From: Diacronema lutheri | Taxonomy: Eukaryota > Haptophyta > Pavlovophyceae > Pavlovales > Pavlovaceae | Direction: 5' to 3' | NCBI GenBank assembly: GCA_019448385.1 | Contig: JAGTXO010000045.1 | Coordinates: 1 to 64,000 of the forward strand | DNA length: 64,000 bases | Shown here: positions 13,101 to 23,870 of the stretch, piece by piece | Layout of the letters: every line of letters begins with the position of its first letter | Position numbering within the stretch: the stretch's first letter is position 1 | Notes under the pieces: generated by a model | What the model was told of the DNA's origin: nothing | Seen by the model: the letters and a program-made list of their open reading frames with translations, nothing else | Database searches by the model: none | Program-made: the position numbers and the translations under genes

Positions 13101-14989
13101 CCCTCCGCGCCGCACGCCGCCTCGTAGATCCTGGGCTGCGAGCGCCAATCGGGCCTGACGCGCAGCGCCCGCGCGTGGTCGATGGCGGCGGCGCGGTCGC
13201 CATTGAAGTGAACCGTCGTCACCTCGCCGATGACGGACCGGCCGGACCGCCAGCAGAACACCGCGTCCGCCGACCCGCCGGCGATGGCCGCGAGCGATTC
13301 GGGCGCGGCGAGCCGCGGCAAGCCCTCGAAGGCGGCAAAGTCCTCGTGCGCATTGTACACGCCGCCCCAGCCGTCGTGCGCGTACGCGCGCGCGGCCGCT
13401 CGTACCGCGCGCGGCTGGTTCTCCACGCCCGACGTCATGTGCCATGTCGTCCCCGCGAAGCCGGGCTCGCCCAGCTCGGCCCGCACGACGGTACCGTACC
13501 CCGCGCCCTGCGTCGGGGCGGCGAGGTGGTGCATGCCCGCGCCGGTCACGCCCTCCGTGCGCTGCCGCGTGACGATCGTGCCCGTCGCGTGCGCGAAAAG
13601 CGTGTCGACCACGGCGGGCGCGCGCCCGCTGTTCGCCCGTAGCCGCGCCCTGCCCGCTTTTAGCTGCTCGGGGTCCTTGGCGTCGTACACGCGCGCGTCC
13701 GCGTCGCCCTCATCAGGCGCAGTGTAGACGCAGCGGCGTTCGAGCGGCGCCGAGCCACCGCCGTCCGCCGCCGCCGGCGAGGTTGGCGCCGCGCCCGCCG
13801 CCACCGCGCTCGTCGCCGCCGTGCCCGTCGCCACCGCCGCAGCCGCCGCGCCCGCGGGGTCGTCGTCCCCGTCCTCCGCGCCCTCCCCGTCGTCAGCGGT
13901 GGTGGCGTCGCCATCGTCCCCGTCGCCCTCGCCCCCGCCGAGGCTGCTGAATGGTCGGGGCCCCCACGCCGAGGCGGCGCGCCGCTGCGGCGCACGCGGC
14001 GGTGGCGCTCGCGACGGCGGCCTTGGCGCCGCCGCGCCGCGCGGCCTGGCCGCCGTCGACAGCGCGCGGCCTGCAGCGCCCGTGAGCGCGTCGAGCGCGG
14101 CCGTGCGTGCGATGCGGTCGTCGGGCGCGCGCAGCGCCGCCTCGACGGCCTGCAGCAGCCCGTCGGGCGCGGATCCGCCGACACTGGCATCGCACGCCTC
14201 GGCGAGCCGCGCGGCCTCGGCGAGCCGCGCGGCCTCGCGGGTGAACGGGCCGAAGCGCCTGGCGCGGTCGCCGAGCAGAGCGCCGATGGCGGCGCGGAGC
14301 GTGCGCGCGCGGGTCTCCTCGTACGCGGCCGTCGTGAGGCGCGCGAGGCGCGCGTCCAAAGCCTTCTTGATGTCGACAAGGACACTCGCGCGGCGGCCGT
14401 AGAGCGTCGATGCGCTCGCCACGACCTCGGCCGCGACTGTTGCCGCGGCGAAGCAACACGCGGCCCCACTCTGCGGGGGCGCCTTGAAGGCATCGATGGG
14501 CGGCGCTGTTCTGCCGATGCGCTGCGCAAGCTTCTTGATGAGCACGCCGGCCGCCGTGGCGTACGCCGATTCGCCGTTGCCCAAGGTGCGCGAATCGGCG
14601 AGCAGGGCGAGCGCGGCGCCGGGCGGCGCGCCGCGCTGCGCGGGCGGCGCGAGGAGCAGGTACGCCGCCGTCCAGTGCACGAGGCCGCTGGACGCGCGGA
14701 GGCAGAGCGGTAGCACGACCACGAGCACCTGCCCAAACCGGTCCGCATCCGCGCATGCTTTGCGCAGGTTGCGCAGCGCCACCTTGAGCGCATGCTGCGA
14801 GCACCCCGTGTCGCCCACCCTAACCCTGCTCGTGCCGAAATCCGCGTAACGCAGCAGGGCGATGAGGCAAGTGGATGGGACCACGTGGGGGTGGGTATCT
14901 CCCGGCGACAGAATGGTGCTGAGGGCCAGCGAGAAACTGTCCGAGCCGCCCCGCCCGCCGGGCAAGGCGTCCTTCACGGAGTCCTCCAT
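10102..14989 (-). CDS. Large protein with N-terminal Ulp1-like protease, membrane segment and coiled coil (element-associated)
   Basis: ATG at 14989 opens a frame of 1339 codons. Residues about 95-190 show a second C48-type pattern: His in 'GLVHWTAAYLL', Asp in 'LALLADSRTLGNG', Gln and Cys in 'PPQSGAACCFAAATV' (roughly 14690-14420). A middle region near 13500-13000 has 'SADAVFCWRSGRSVIGEVTT', which could be a nuclease-like fold but lacks clear catalytic residues. Near 11710-11640 is one hydrophobic segment ('TLRIVATVALGGAVFAGMS'), flanked by Ala/Glu/Arg coiled-coil sequence. The coil resumes in another frame (11183-10102) after a probable GT-AG intron at about 11318-11184 that is full of CG dinucleotides. 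Part of the same element as the blocks to its left, by strand and composition. Assignment of the protease fold is by motif only. Confidence 0.5.
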
Positions 14990-16369
14990 CTGCAGACTGT
15001 GGGCACGTCAGTGTCCGGATGGCGGCCCGGATGATACTTGGGAGAATTTACATGATGCCCTGGAGAATGCCCCGCTCTCCCACAACCAGGACCCGCCAGC
15101 GCGCCGAGCCTACTCGTTTGCCCGCGCCGCCTCTCTTTGCGCGCCCGAGCGCGGCCTCCGAGCGCGGCCAACGTCCTCCGGGGGCGTGCATCGTGGCTGC
15201 TCGGAGGGGCTGCGACGCGGCGAAAGCTCGCTGCGCGGCCGCAACGTGAGCGCGCGCGCGCGGCCGCGCGCCGGCCTGCGCTGCTCTGCACGGCCGCGCG
15301 CCGGCCTGCGCAGCCTCGTCGCGCAGCGTGAGCGCGAGCGCGCGCGAGGTGAGCTCGGCGGATGGGTGCGCGGCGGCGTTGGCGGCGGGTGCGGCGGCAG
15401 GCTGGGCGGCGGGTTTGGACGGAGAGTGTCGGGGAAGAACGGGGCGCATCCTGGCTGGGAGTTGGACGGCGCCCACCACGCGCTGGCGGATCCTGGTTGC
15501 CACCACCACCCCCCCCCCCCCCCCGGAGACGAGGACCAGGGGCATGGCCGACTCGCTGCGCCGCACAGCGCGCGGCGCGCGGCATGCTGCGCGACCTCAA
15601 GCACATCCAGCCGCGCTCCGCCCACGCAACGCGCGCAATGCCGCGTTGCACTGCAGGTGTGCACGTGCGGCTCTCACGCGCACTGTGTTGCACGAACGGC
15701 ATCACGCCACCGAGCTGCGTCCGGACCACGCGCCGCGCGCAGGCGACCACACAGGGGCGCGCCGCGCCGCGCGTGCGCGCCCTCGCAACCGTTGCAGCAC
15801 GCTCTGCCTTGCACTGCGCCGAGCCGCCGCGCGCTGTGCGCGTGCATGCAGGGCGCACGCGTGCGACGAAGCGCGCGCGCGGCGAGGCGCGCGGGCGGCT
15901 CGCTGCGCGGGCGGCAACGCGCCCAGCTGCGCCCAGGCCAGGCGCGCGCCCGCGAGTGCCACCGGGACGCACTGCCCCCGCCGGGGTCGCCGCGCGCTCT
16001 GTGTGTGCGCTCGCGCGCTGCGAGCGCGGCGGAACGTTCGTGCATGGCGCGAAGAGCGCGGCACCCGAAGACGGCTGCCCCGAGCCCGCGCCGGGTGGCA
16101 GCGAGCGGCGGCACCTCCTCGGCGAGCCCGCCCCGCGCCTTCCCCTCCACGTGGCGTTTTGAGGCAGACGGACACGCGCCCACACTGCGACTGGGCACGC
16201 TGCTCGAGGCAGACACGCACCCAACGCGCGCGCACCACGCGCCCGCGTCGGCGGGCCGGTGTGAACGAGCGAGAGCTCGGTGTCGCCAACGGGGGCACGG
16301 GCGCGACTTCGGTCCGCCTCTCGACGGACGCAGGCGACGCTGCCGGGAACTTCCCCGACGCCTGCACAT
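14990..16369. other. Low-complexity GC-rich spacer without a supportable gene
   Basis: Upstream side of the ATG at 14989. It contains CG dinucleotide runs and a C run near 15508-15525. All frames are open for long distances because of base composition, but I see no domain, start context or splice pattern that supports a gene. Confidence 0.5.
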
Positions 16370-17640
16370 CCAGGGCTTCGAGGTACAGAGCTGGGCAACA
16401 GTGCCGCTCGTCACCGATGAGGCGGCCAAGCTCGCTATCCTTGCTGCCCTCGGCTCCACCAAACAGCCGGGCGACCCAACGGTTCGTGATCGCCTGGCCG
16501 CCAGGTGCGAACCGCGCCCGTGCAAGCGCTTCACCCGCATTCTCCGCCCCGCTGCGGACGTCCGCCTGCCGGCCGCGAACACGGCCGGTGCGCGTTGCCG
16601 CCTGGCCCAACACGAAAACCCGCCCGCCCCCGAGGCCGCAGGTCCTACCTGCCCAAGCGCAGCCCAACGGCACGCAGACAGCCCGCCTTGGCAACCGACT
16701 CGTGCGCGAGCGCTCCGCCCTCCACAAGAGCCTGCCCCACGCCACCGCCGACGCGGAGCCAGCGCAGCCGACGCCCCTCCGCGACGCTCGCGCCGCAAGG
16801 CGCAAGGGCCCCGGCGAGACGGCGTCAACCAAGCCCGCCGCTGGCACAGCGCCGGCACCCGGAGCCCACCCCAAGCCCCCGCGCACGCCTCGCCCCCCCC
16901 CCCCCCCCCCCCCCCCCCCCCGATCGGCGGACCGATTGCGTTTTGGTGCGCCAGGCTCAATGCGCCATCGCAGTGGCGGGCCCGCAGACGCAGACGCTGA
17001 CATGCCCAACGCTGGGCACTGAGGCCGCAGGCCGGCCCTCCTGGACCTGGCGGGCGAGCTGCCCGCGCAGCGGCCACGCGAGCCTCGCACTGACCGTGGC
17101 GGTCGCTGCCACCGTGATAGCTGCGGGTGCGGCGGCCTTGGCCCCAACCCCATCATCCGTCTTCATCCCCGCCCTGCTCGCGCTCGCGGCCTACGTCGGC
17201 AATCCCTGCACCGGGATCCGCCCCGCGAAGTCCACACAAGACTTATCCGTGCTGCACGCCAGCCGCGCGCGCCGACGCGCGCCGCTCCCACACGCTCACC
17301 TCCGTTTCCGCGGGCGGCCCAACGCCCCCCCCCCCCCCCCCCCCTCCCCCCCCCCCCCCCCCCCCCCCGGCAGGCGGCCATCGAGCCGCATTAGCACACC
17401 CGCCCGGGGCCTCCCGCCGCACCCGCAGCGGCTCGGCGCCTTGAATCCTCCCGTCCCCCGGGGTGAGGCCTTCAACCCGGGCCCAGCGCGCTCCGACTGC
17501 CTCACGCGCGCCAGCGCCAACCTCGGCGGCATGGTAGACCCCGAGCGAAAAGCCGCACTTCTCGCCGTCCTCGTCAGGCGCAAGTACGTTATCCTGCTCC
17601 TACTGCCGACGCGGCTCCCGCGCGCGCGGACTACTACGCC
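16370..17640 (+). mobile_element. LINE-like (non-LTR) retrotransposon remnant, endonuclease start
   Basis: Plus-strand fragments in different frames. About 17090-17215 is hydrophobic ('LALTVAVAATVIAAGAAAL', then 'VFIPALLALAAYVG'). Near 17464-17490 follows 'RGEAFNPGP', resembling the NPGP end of 2A-like peptides found at the front of many LINE ORF2s. Directly after it, 17500-17610 reads 'RASANLGGMVDPERKAALL' and 'VLVRRKYVILLL', matching the start of an apurinic-type (EEP) endonuclease ('...LNxxGLxDPxKRxALL...DVxLLQET'). Upstream, 16370-16560 has a coding-like stretch ('TVPLVTDEAAKLAILAAL') that could be ORF1. No reverse transcriptase remains and the fragment stops where the deubiquitinase gene's 3' end begins. 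Two homopolymer C tracts interrupt it. Confidence 0.4.
16892..17368. repeat. Two homopolymer C tracts (about 16892-16921 and 17327-17368)
   Basis: Runs of 20-30 or more C on the plus strand. Similar runs are spread over the whole window, most within introns on the sense strand; these two lie in the LINE remnant. Confidence 0.85.
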
Positions 17641-17706
17641 GGGCAGATCGCCGCAGACGCACGTGAGTGCACACGTGCGGACAAGGCGCACACGCTCGAC
17701 GTCCAG

Positions 17707-17911
17707 TTAGCGCACGTGCACGTGCGCGCCACTGATCACATTTGAGCGTCCGTGCTCGCCCACAGCGTCGCCATCCACAAGATGCGCGCTGGAGCCATCC
17801 AAGCAGGGCTCTGCCTGCTCGGCTTCCGCAAGGCAATTTGGGCCGCGGACAGCGGACAGCGGACGGCGTGCGCGTGCGAGGTGCGAAAGGAGGAAGAAGG
17901 TAGGGAGAGTT

Positions 17912-17961
<50 letters not shown>

Positions 17962-19385
17962 CGGCCGCCGGAGACGAGGACGCACTCACCGCTGTTGGCA
18001 ATGCGCGCGTCACGGAGACAACTTGGCGGGCCTCGCACGCAGCTGGGCCGATCGCCGCCGTAGAGATGTCTGCAGCAGTCTCCGCGATGCCGATCGTCGC
18101 ATCTGTTGGCACCGCTGCCATCTGCCGCACCCGCGGCCAGGCTGCCGGCAAGGTCGGCGCGTCGGGCTCCGAGCTCGGCCACGCAGGCGATGCGGCCGAC
18201 GGCGGTGACGCTGAGCCCAGCGCCGGGTCCAACGGCTCCACGTCGAGCCGGCTGTGAACGAGCATGCTCGCACCACTTGCCCACGCCAGCGCGTCGGACT
18301 CAGGCACGTTGTAGATCTGCGCGGGCAACGCGCGTGCGTGCGGCAGGCGCGCGCGCGAGCTTTCAGGCCACGCGCGCGTGCCGCGCGGGAGGACGGGGCG
18401 GTCGCGGCTGCGCTCGACCGCCGGTCGCGGCACCGAGCGACCGTGCGCGCCGCCGCACGTTGTAGTCGTCGCACGGAAACCAAGCCTCGTTGCGGAGCAC
18501 GATGGCGACAAGGTGCCCGCTCATCGGCCCCTCGCCCACGTGCACCACGCCGGCGACGGGGAGGTGGTCGCGCCCGCCGAGCAGCAGCCGCGGCGCGCAC
18601 ACGAGCGCGCGGTTGTTCTTGCACTGCGAGCCATTGCCGCGCGTCGTGCGCGGCGCCTCGACAGCAATGCTGGCTGGCGTGAGCACGCCCGAGTGGCCCG
18701 CGTTCGTGTGGCGATCCCGCGGCGGCCCAGCGGCGCCCCCCAGAGCGTGTGCAAGCGCGCGCGCCGCATCGCCGCCGACGCTGACGAGTACGGCGATGCC
18801 CTCGCCGGCCTCTGAAGGCACGGCGATCTGCTCGAGCACTGGCCCGACGCGTGTGTCGGCTTCAAAGGCCGCAGCGAGCCCGGGCACTCGGCCGAGCAGC
18901 AACCGGAAGAACTCAGCGGCATCCTGCGGCGTCCTTCGCGCGCCACGGCCCGAGATGACGTCGATGACGGACACAAGACACAGCCGTGTCGGCGCCCTGG
19001 TGTCCTCGATCAGCGTGCCAAAGTCCCGAAAACGCGCCCTCTCGACGCTGTTGGCACGGCGCGAAGCGGAGCGAAGCATCGCACGGAGCATGTTCAGGGC
19101 GAAGAGCGATTGCATAAGGACGGTCGTGTAGCACGCGCTGCCCTCGTTTTTCGCGCCTGCGCCGCGCCGCGCAGCGCCGGGTGTGCGGGGTGCGCACGCA
19201 CGGTTTGCGGCGGGATGGAGGGAGGCTGGCTGGGCGCGCGCCGAGCCCGGCAAGCCGTGCAGGCGCTCACCACGCGGCACGCCGGGCACTCTCACCGGCC
19301 ACATCGGGCCGTCAAACGCGTCTTCCACAGGCTGCCGACCGACGACGTAAAACTTGCTCAAGGCGCCGCGCCGTGCACGCGCCAT
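17707..19385 (-). CDS. USP-type ubiquitin-specific protease (deubiquitinase-like)
   Basis: Four exons join in phase with GT-AG introns: 19385-19271, 19156-18459, 18316-17990, 17814-17707 (415 codons). The first intron starts GTGAGCG and the third GTGAGTG. The Cys box is 'KNEGSACYTTVLMQSLF' near residue 45, the 'TPQDAAEFFRLLL' helix follows, and the His box is 'GPMSGHLVAIVLRNEAWFP' followed by 'CDDYN', with 'SDALAWASGASMLVHSRL' as the usual C-terminal strand. This is the peptidase C19 order, so the product should cleave ubiquitin or a ubiquitin-like tag. The catalytic core is short, with no zinc finger or accessory domain. The third intron holds a sense-strand C run and a CA repeat. Because splicing is clean it looks like a living gene, unlike the decayed blocks on both sides. 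The last exon boundary is the least certain. Confidence 0.7.
17905..17958. repeat. TG repeat followed by G homopolymer
   Basis: A (TG)n run is followed by about 30 G on the plus strand. It lies inside the third intron of the deubiquitinase gene, so on the sense strand it is a C run followed by CA repeats, about 110 nt upstream of the final acceptor. Confidence 0.85.
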
Positions 19386-20296
19386 GCGCGCGCTGTTGCG
19401 GGCTGCGCAGCAGGGACGACGGGGGAATTGGCGAGCGAGGGTTAGGCGCAGATCAGCGTGGTGGCGCGGCAAGACGAGCGCGCGCCGGGCGCCTGGCGCG
19501 GAGGCGCCCCGCGCGAGGACGCGAGCCGCTTCTCGCACCGGACGGGCGCCCACGCGCAAGCCGGCTTTCGAGGGCTGGTGGATGGTGGCAGATGCCGAAA
19601 CGGACACATGGAATGATGCGTCGGCGGCGCGAGCGCGGGACGATCTTGCCCGGGCAATTTTGCGCACGCTGCCAGCGCGCGTATGCGTGCGCATGCAGCG
19701 GGCGGCGCGCACGTTGCGCGTGACGGGGCGCCGAGCGGCACACCGGCGGGGACGCGCTCGCCGCTGCCGTGGCATCGTACGCTGCCTGCGTGCTGGCCCG
19801 CACGCACGTTGCCGGCGCGAGGGGACGGCGAGTGCGCCTCGGCCGAACAGGCGCGAACGTTACGCCCGAGCGCGTGGCCGGGCCCCGCCGACTGCACGCA
19901 GCGCCGGCCCAGGCGCGCATCCGCCCGACGCGGATTTGGACGACGCATCGACCGGCACGCCGAGCGTCTGCGCCCGCCTCGCGGCCGGTCGCGCCGGCCC
20001 CTCTTCGGCCCGAGGCCGCACGTCCGCCGCGCGCCGCTTTGGCGCGCGGCGCGGCGCTCCCGGAACGCGCATGGCACACGCGCGGTGCGCGGGCACGCCC
20101 GCAACGCGCCATTCCAGCGCGAGCAGTTCGGCAAGCTTGCAGCGCGCGAGCAGCCGGGCATGTGCCGCGGAAACACAGTTCGCTGTGTGCGCCGGCCGCG
20201 ACGACACGGCGTAGCGGCGCGAGGCTGGCCGCCGGGGCCACGGGCGTACTGCCGTGGCGCGACGCCATGGTATGAGCATTAAATTCATCGGGGGGT
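19386..20296. other. GC-rich interval between deubiquitinase start and helicase remnant; no supportable gene
   Basis: It would contain the deubiquitinase promoter on its left side. I see no TATA box, CCAAT box or conserved ORF; open frames on both strands look like composition effects. It ends at a G run (about 20303-20320). Confidence 0.4.
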
Positions 20297-20631
20297 GGGG
20301 TGGGGGGGGGGGGGGGGGGGCGCGTTGTGCGCACTTGGCGCGCGAGTAGTGCGAGTGGCGGGCGAGCCTCGTCGCCCACGGAGCCCGCCCCCGGCTCGGC
20401 GGCGCGCCGCCTGCTCGCCGGGTCGCGCACCGCCGTCGCCGCCGCTGCGCACTTGCCCAGCTTGCCGGCAGGCGGCAGGCGGCGGCGACGGCGGCGGCGG
20501 CGGCTGCGGCTGCGGCGCGAGCGCGACGCCGGGCGGCGGCAGCGCCGACGGCACGCGCGCAGCGGCGACCCACGCGGCGGCGGGCAGCGCGCCAGCGTGA
20601 GGCCCCTGCGCGCCGGCCGCATTGGCGCCGC

Positions 20632-20763
20632 CCTGCGCGCCCTAGAAGGGCGCGCAGGTACGCGGGCCGGTCGCGCGGCGCGCGGTGCTGGCGAGCACCC
20701 GACGGCTGCGCGTCGGCGCGAGCGGCGCGGCGGGCGTCGCGCCGGCGGGTGCTGGCCAGCACC
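20632..20763. repeat. Cluster of three hairpin-forming inverted repeats
   Basis: 20632-20658 is a 12-bp-arm hairpin (CCTGCGCGCCCT, loop AGA, then its complement). 20684-20699 is GGTGCTGGCGAGCACC, palindromic but for one pair. 20748-20763 is the perfect palindrome GGTGCTGGCCAGCACC. The latter two are near-copies 64 bp apart. They lie downstream of the helicase remnant's conserved C-terminal motif on its sense strand. Confidence 0.7.
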
Positions 20764-20879
20764 GCGCGCCGGCGGCGCGCCCGCCGCCAGCGCGCCGCCC
20801 GCCGCCGGCGCCGCGCGCGCCGTCCGCGCCCGCCGCCACCGCGCGCCGCCGCCGCGCATTCGCGCGCGGCGGCGACGGC

Positions 20880-23289
20880 GGCCGCGGCGAGCGCCGCCGC
20901 CGCCGCCTCGCCACCGCTGACCGCGCGGAGCACCTCTTTGAAGACGACGCTGCGCGTCACGAGGTCCGGGCCGAGCGCAAAGCGGACGCGCGACGTGTGC
21001 CCGACGCGCGAAGCGGCCACGTGGAGCTGGCCGTGCGTGAAGCACGGCTCGGCGAGCCACACGCCCGCGCACCCGAGCGCTTGCCCCTGCGCCTCGTTAC
21101 GCCGGCCGCACCGGGGAACTGGCGGCGCATCCGCACAAGCGCGAACGTGCCGTCGTCGGGCGAGTGGTGGTCGACACGCGCGACGAGCACGGTGCTGTCG
21201 CGCCCGGCGGCCGCGCCGGGGCGTGCGCACTCGAGCAGCCGGCCGCCGGCGCGCACGCCGCGCACGATCAGCCGCGTGCCGCCGCACAGCCCCTCGCCGG
21301 GCGAGAGGTTGCGCGGCAGCATCACCACCATCCCGGGCTTCAGGTCGAGGACGCGGTGCGGCATCTGCGCGTGCTCGAGCGAGTCGAGGAATTCGACCGA
21401 CGCCCGCGCAATCTGCTTGCCCGCCCCGTCGTCGCGCCAGCTCGTCCGCCGACGCGCACCTCGCCGCCGCGCCCGGGAAGCGGCCGATCGCCAGCCAGTT
21501 GATCCGCGCCACGTCCGTCTGCTTGGCGCAGAGCACCGCGCGGTCGCACAGCGAGCCGTCGTCGGTCCAACACGTCGCGCCGTGGACAAAGTCGTCACGA
21601 GCTCCGTCGGGTAGGCCGAGCCCACGCGGATGGGGACGCCGCCGACGGCCTCGGGCAGCTGCACGGGATCGAGCGGGAATGCGCCGGGCATGGCCCCGGC
21701 CGCCGGCACCGCCGCGGGAACGGCGCCGTCGCCGGGGCTGCGCAGCAGCTCCGCCCACTCGCCCGCGCCGAGCGCGTCGCCCGTGTCGCGCGCCGCGCTC
21801 GAGGCGCGAACGTTCTCGACCAAGGCGTGCTGCCGATCGTGCTGCCACGGCGCCGAGTACTTGAGGCAGGAGCGCACGATCTGCGCGCGCGAGCCGCGCC
21901 GCACCACCGGCAAGCACTGGCGAAAGTCGCCGGCGAGCAGCAGCGTCTCGCCGCCGAAGCGCTCGTCGACGCCCGTCACGTCGCGCAAACACCGATCAGG
22001 CGAGTCGAGGTGGCACCGCGTCTGCATCGGCGCCTCGTCCCACACGACCAGCCGCCGCGGCGGCCAGGGAGCGCCCGCGCTCGGAGCGCGGCACGCCATT
22101 GAACGGCTTGCCCGTCGGAGTCGGCACCGCCGGGCACCTTGAAGGTCAAGTGGAAGGTGCGGCCGTCGGGCAGCAGCGTGGCGGCGACGCCCGAGGACGC
22201 GCCCACGACGACCGCGTGCCCATCCGCGCGCACGGCGGCGATAATGGCGCGCTCGACGAACGTCTTGCCCGTTCCGCCCGGCGCGTCGCAAAGATGCAGC
22301 CGGTTGCCCACGCCGCGCAGCGCCGATTTGACGACCGCGCCGTGGAGCGCGCACTGCTGGCCGCCCTCGGCCATCGCCGCGCGCGCCGCCGCCGCGCTCG
22401 CAGCCCGCTCGGCGCGATGGTAGCCCTGCGCGCGCGCGAGCTCGCGCCCGCCCGGCCCGGCCGGCGCGCGCGCCGTGCGCAGACCGGCCACCGCCGCGAG
22501 CGCCGCCGCGCGCTCGCGCTCGTCGGGCACGTACAGCCCCGTGGAGTCGAACGTGTCGGCCCAGGCGGGCACGCCGTACGAGGCGAAGGCGTCCGAGCCG
22601 GGCTGCGGCCGCTGCTCGGCGCGCTTCAGGAGCATGACCCCGCACACGTTCCACTTGGTGCCAAACATCGAGCCCGTGAGCCCCGTGTAGACGCGGTCGA
22701 GCTGCGTGGCGATGGCGCAGACGTCCTCGTGCCGGATCTCGTCGACCGGTTCGCGCCGCGCGTCGACGAGCGGCACGACGCGCTCGGAGCCCGCCCACGT
22801 GAACGTGCGCGTCGACATGTTCAGCCGCGTGTGCGCGAGCGTGTCGTCCTCGTACTTGGGCTTGACGGCGGGCGAGAGCTTGCCGCGCACCTCCTCCTTC
22901 GAGAGGCCGCGCGTGTTGAGCAGCTCCTTCTGGCGCGCGTGCACCGTCTCGACGCGCTGATCGTCGATGGCGCGCAGGGCGCCAAAGTAGGCGTCCATCT
23001 GCGCGAGCGGCGCGCCTTCAATCGGCAGCTCCTTGTCGGTCACGCCGGCCGTGTACGCCGCCTTGTCGACGTCCGTCGGCCCGTACATGGTGCCAAAGTT
23101 GCCGTCGCCCGTGAGCTCGGGCCAGTCGACGACGCAGGGCGGCGAGACGAAGGCGAGCGCGCGGCGCGACGGCCCGTAGCTCAGCTTGTCGACCGTGCGC
23201 GCCTGCTCGCTCGGCTTGACCGGCCGCGTGCTCACGATCTCGCAGTTGACGAGCGCCGCGTCGAAGGCGCGCAGGTCGATGGCGGCCAT
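20880..23289 (-). pseudogene. Decayed PIF1-family helicase with N-terminal SSB-like domain (element fossil)
   Basis: ATG at 23289 begins 'MAAIDLRAFDAALVNCEIVS'. The first 250 or so residues are an unrecognised globular domain ending in 'TGLTGSMFGTKWNVCGVMLL', which I tentatively compare with ssDNA-binding (OB-like) proteins of large DNA viruses. Next come PIF1 helicase motifs: Walker A 'DAPGGTGKTFVERAI' (about 22287-22250), motif II 'LVVWDEAPM' (about 22050), motif III 'LLLAGDFRQCLPVV' (about 21925), then 'MVVMLPRNLSPGEGLCGGTR' and the C-terminal 'FTHGQLHVAASRV' (about 21030). PIF1 helicases of this type occur in Helitrons, large DNA viruses and other mobile elements. The conserved parts are spread over more than one frame, with a handful of breaks, so it is a fossil. 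No HUH replication domain precedes it, which argues against a typical Helitron. Confidence 0.7.
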
Positions 23290-23501
23290 GGTCGTTGTGC
23301 GCGGGAGATCACGCTGCAGGCGGGCTCCACAGTAGGTTCGAGAAAAAAAAAAGCTGGGCCAACGGTCAGTCGAGCGCCACAAGCAATCCTCGGGAGCCGG
23401 TGGCCCAACCCAACCCAACGATCTTCGTCGCCACCCTTCGCGCGTTTTCCGTTCGCGCCCAAGCAGACAATGAGACCACAATCTCGGTGCTGCTCGGCGC
23501 G

Positions 23502-23765
23502 ATGATGGGCCTCAGCGGCTCGGTGGCGATCGTGCTCTACGTGCGCGCGCGACGTCGCGAGGTGCAGCACGGGCGCGTGGCGACGCCGCGCATCATCCAG
23601 CGCCAGCTCGAGCTGCAGCTGCCGTGGGGCCGGCCGGACGAGGCATCCGTCGCCTCGCGTGCCGAAACGCCGGGCGTCGAGGCCGCGTCGCGCTCGGTGC
23701 GCGACGCGGCGCCCGAGCCGGACCCGGACGAGGGCTACGTGCGCGTGGCGAGCGCGGCGTTCTGA
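23502..23765 (+). CDS. Small single-pass membrane protein, hypothetical
   Basis: The frame around 23430-23765 contains one strong membrane segment ('ISVLLGAMMGLSGSVAIVLY') followed by a basic stop-transfer patch ('VRARRR') and a hydrophilic acidic tail ending 'YVRVASAAF'. The first in-frame ATG is at 23502, inside the membrane segment, which would give only 87 residues with the segment at the N-terminus. Alternatively the true start lies in an upstream exon, since the frame is open back to 23295. The divergent helicase remnant starts at 23289. I recognise no family. Confidence 0.4.
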   Translation: MMGLSGSVAIVLYVRARRREVQHGRVATPRIIQRQLELQLPWGRPDEASVASRAETPGVEAASRSVRDAAPEPDPDEGYVRVASAAF

Positions 23766-23870
23766 GGCGCGCACGACGTCGCCCAGCCAGAGCAGCCCGG
23801 GGCGGGGCGAGTCCGGCTGCGCGGAGGTCCGGCTCGAGCGGGCGGGCGCCATGCTCTGAGGCGCCGCCGC

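Noticed and set aside
17464-17490. Functional 2A peptide.
   Set aside because: Only NPGP is kept; the preceding D(V/I)E positions differ and the element is fragmentary.
201-22798. Many Arg/Ala/Pro-rich frames of 200-1100 codons on the strand or frame opposite to the domain-bearing ones.
   Set aside because: Composition effect: stop codons are rare at this GC content. No motif, domain or splice pattern supports them.
20880-23289. Typical Helitron.
   Set aside because: PIF1 motifs fit, but there is no HUH/Rep domain upstream, and no TC...CTRR end with terminal hairpin could be placed.
1-23289. One single integrated element covering the whole left third.
   Set aside because: A cleanly spliced deubiquitinase gene and a LINE remnant lie between the two fossil blocks, so continuity cannot be claimed. 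No terminal repeats were found.
23295-23501. Extending the small membrane ORF to 23295.
   Set aside because: The frame is open but has no ATG there; the segment is probably the helicase gene's 5' side or an unseen exon.
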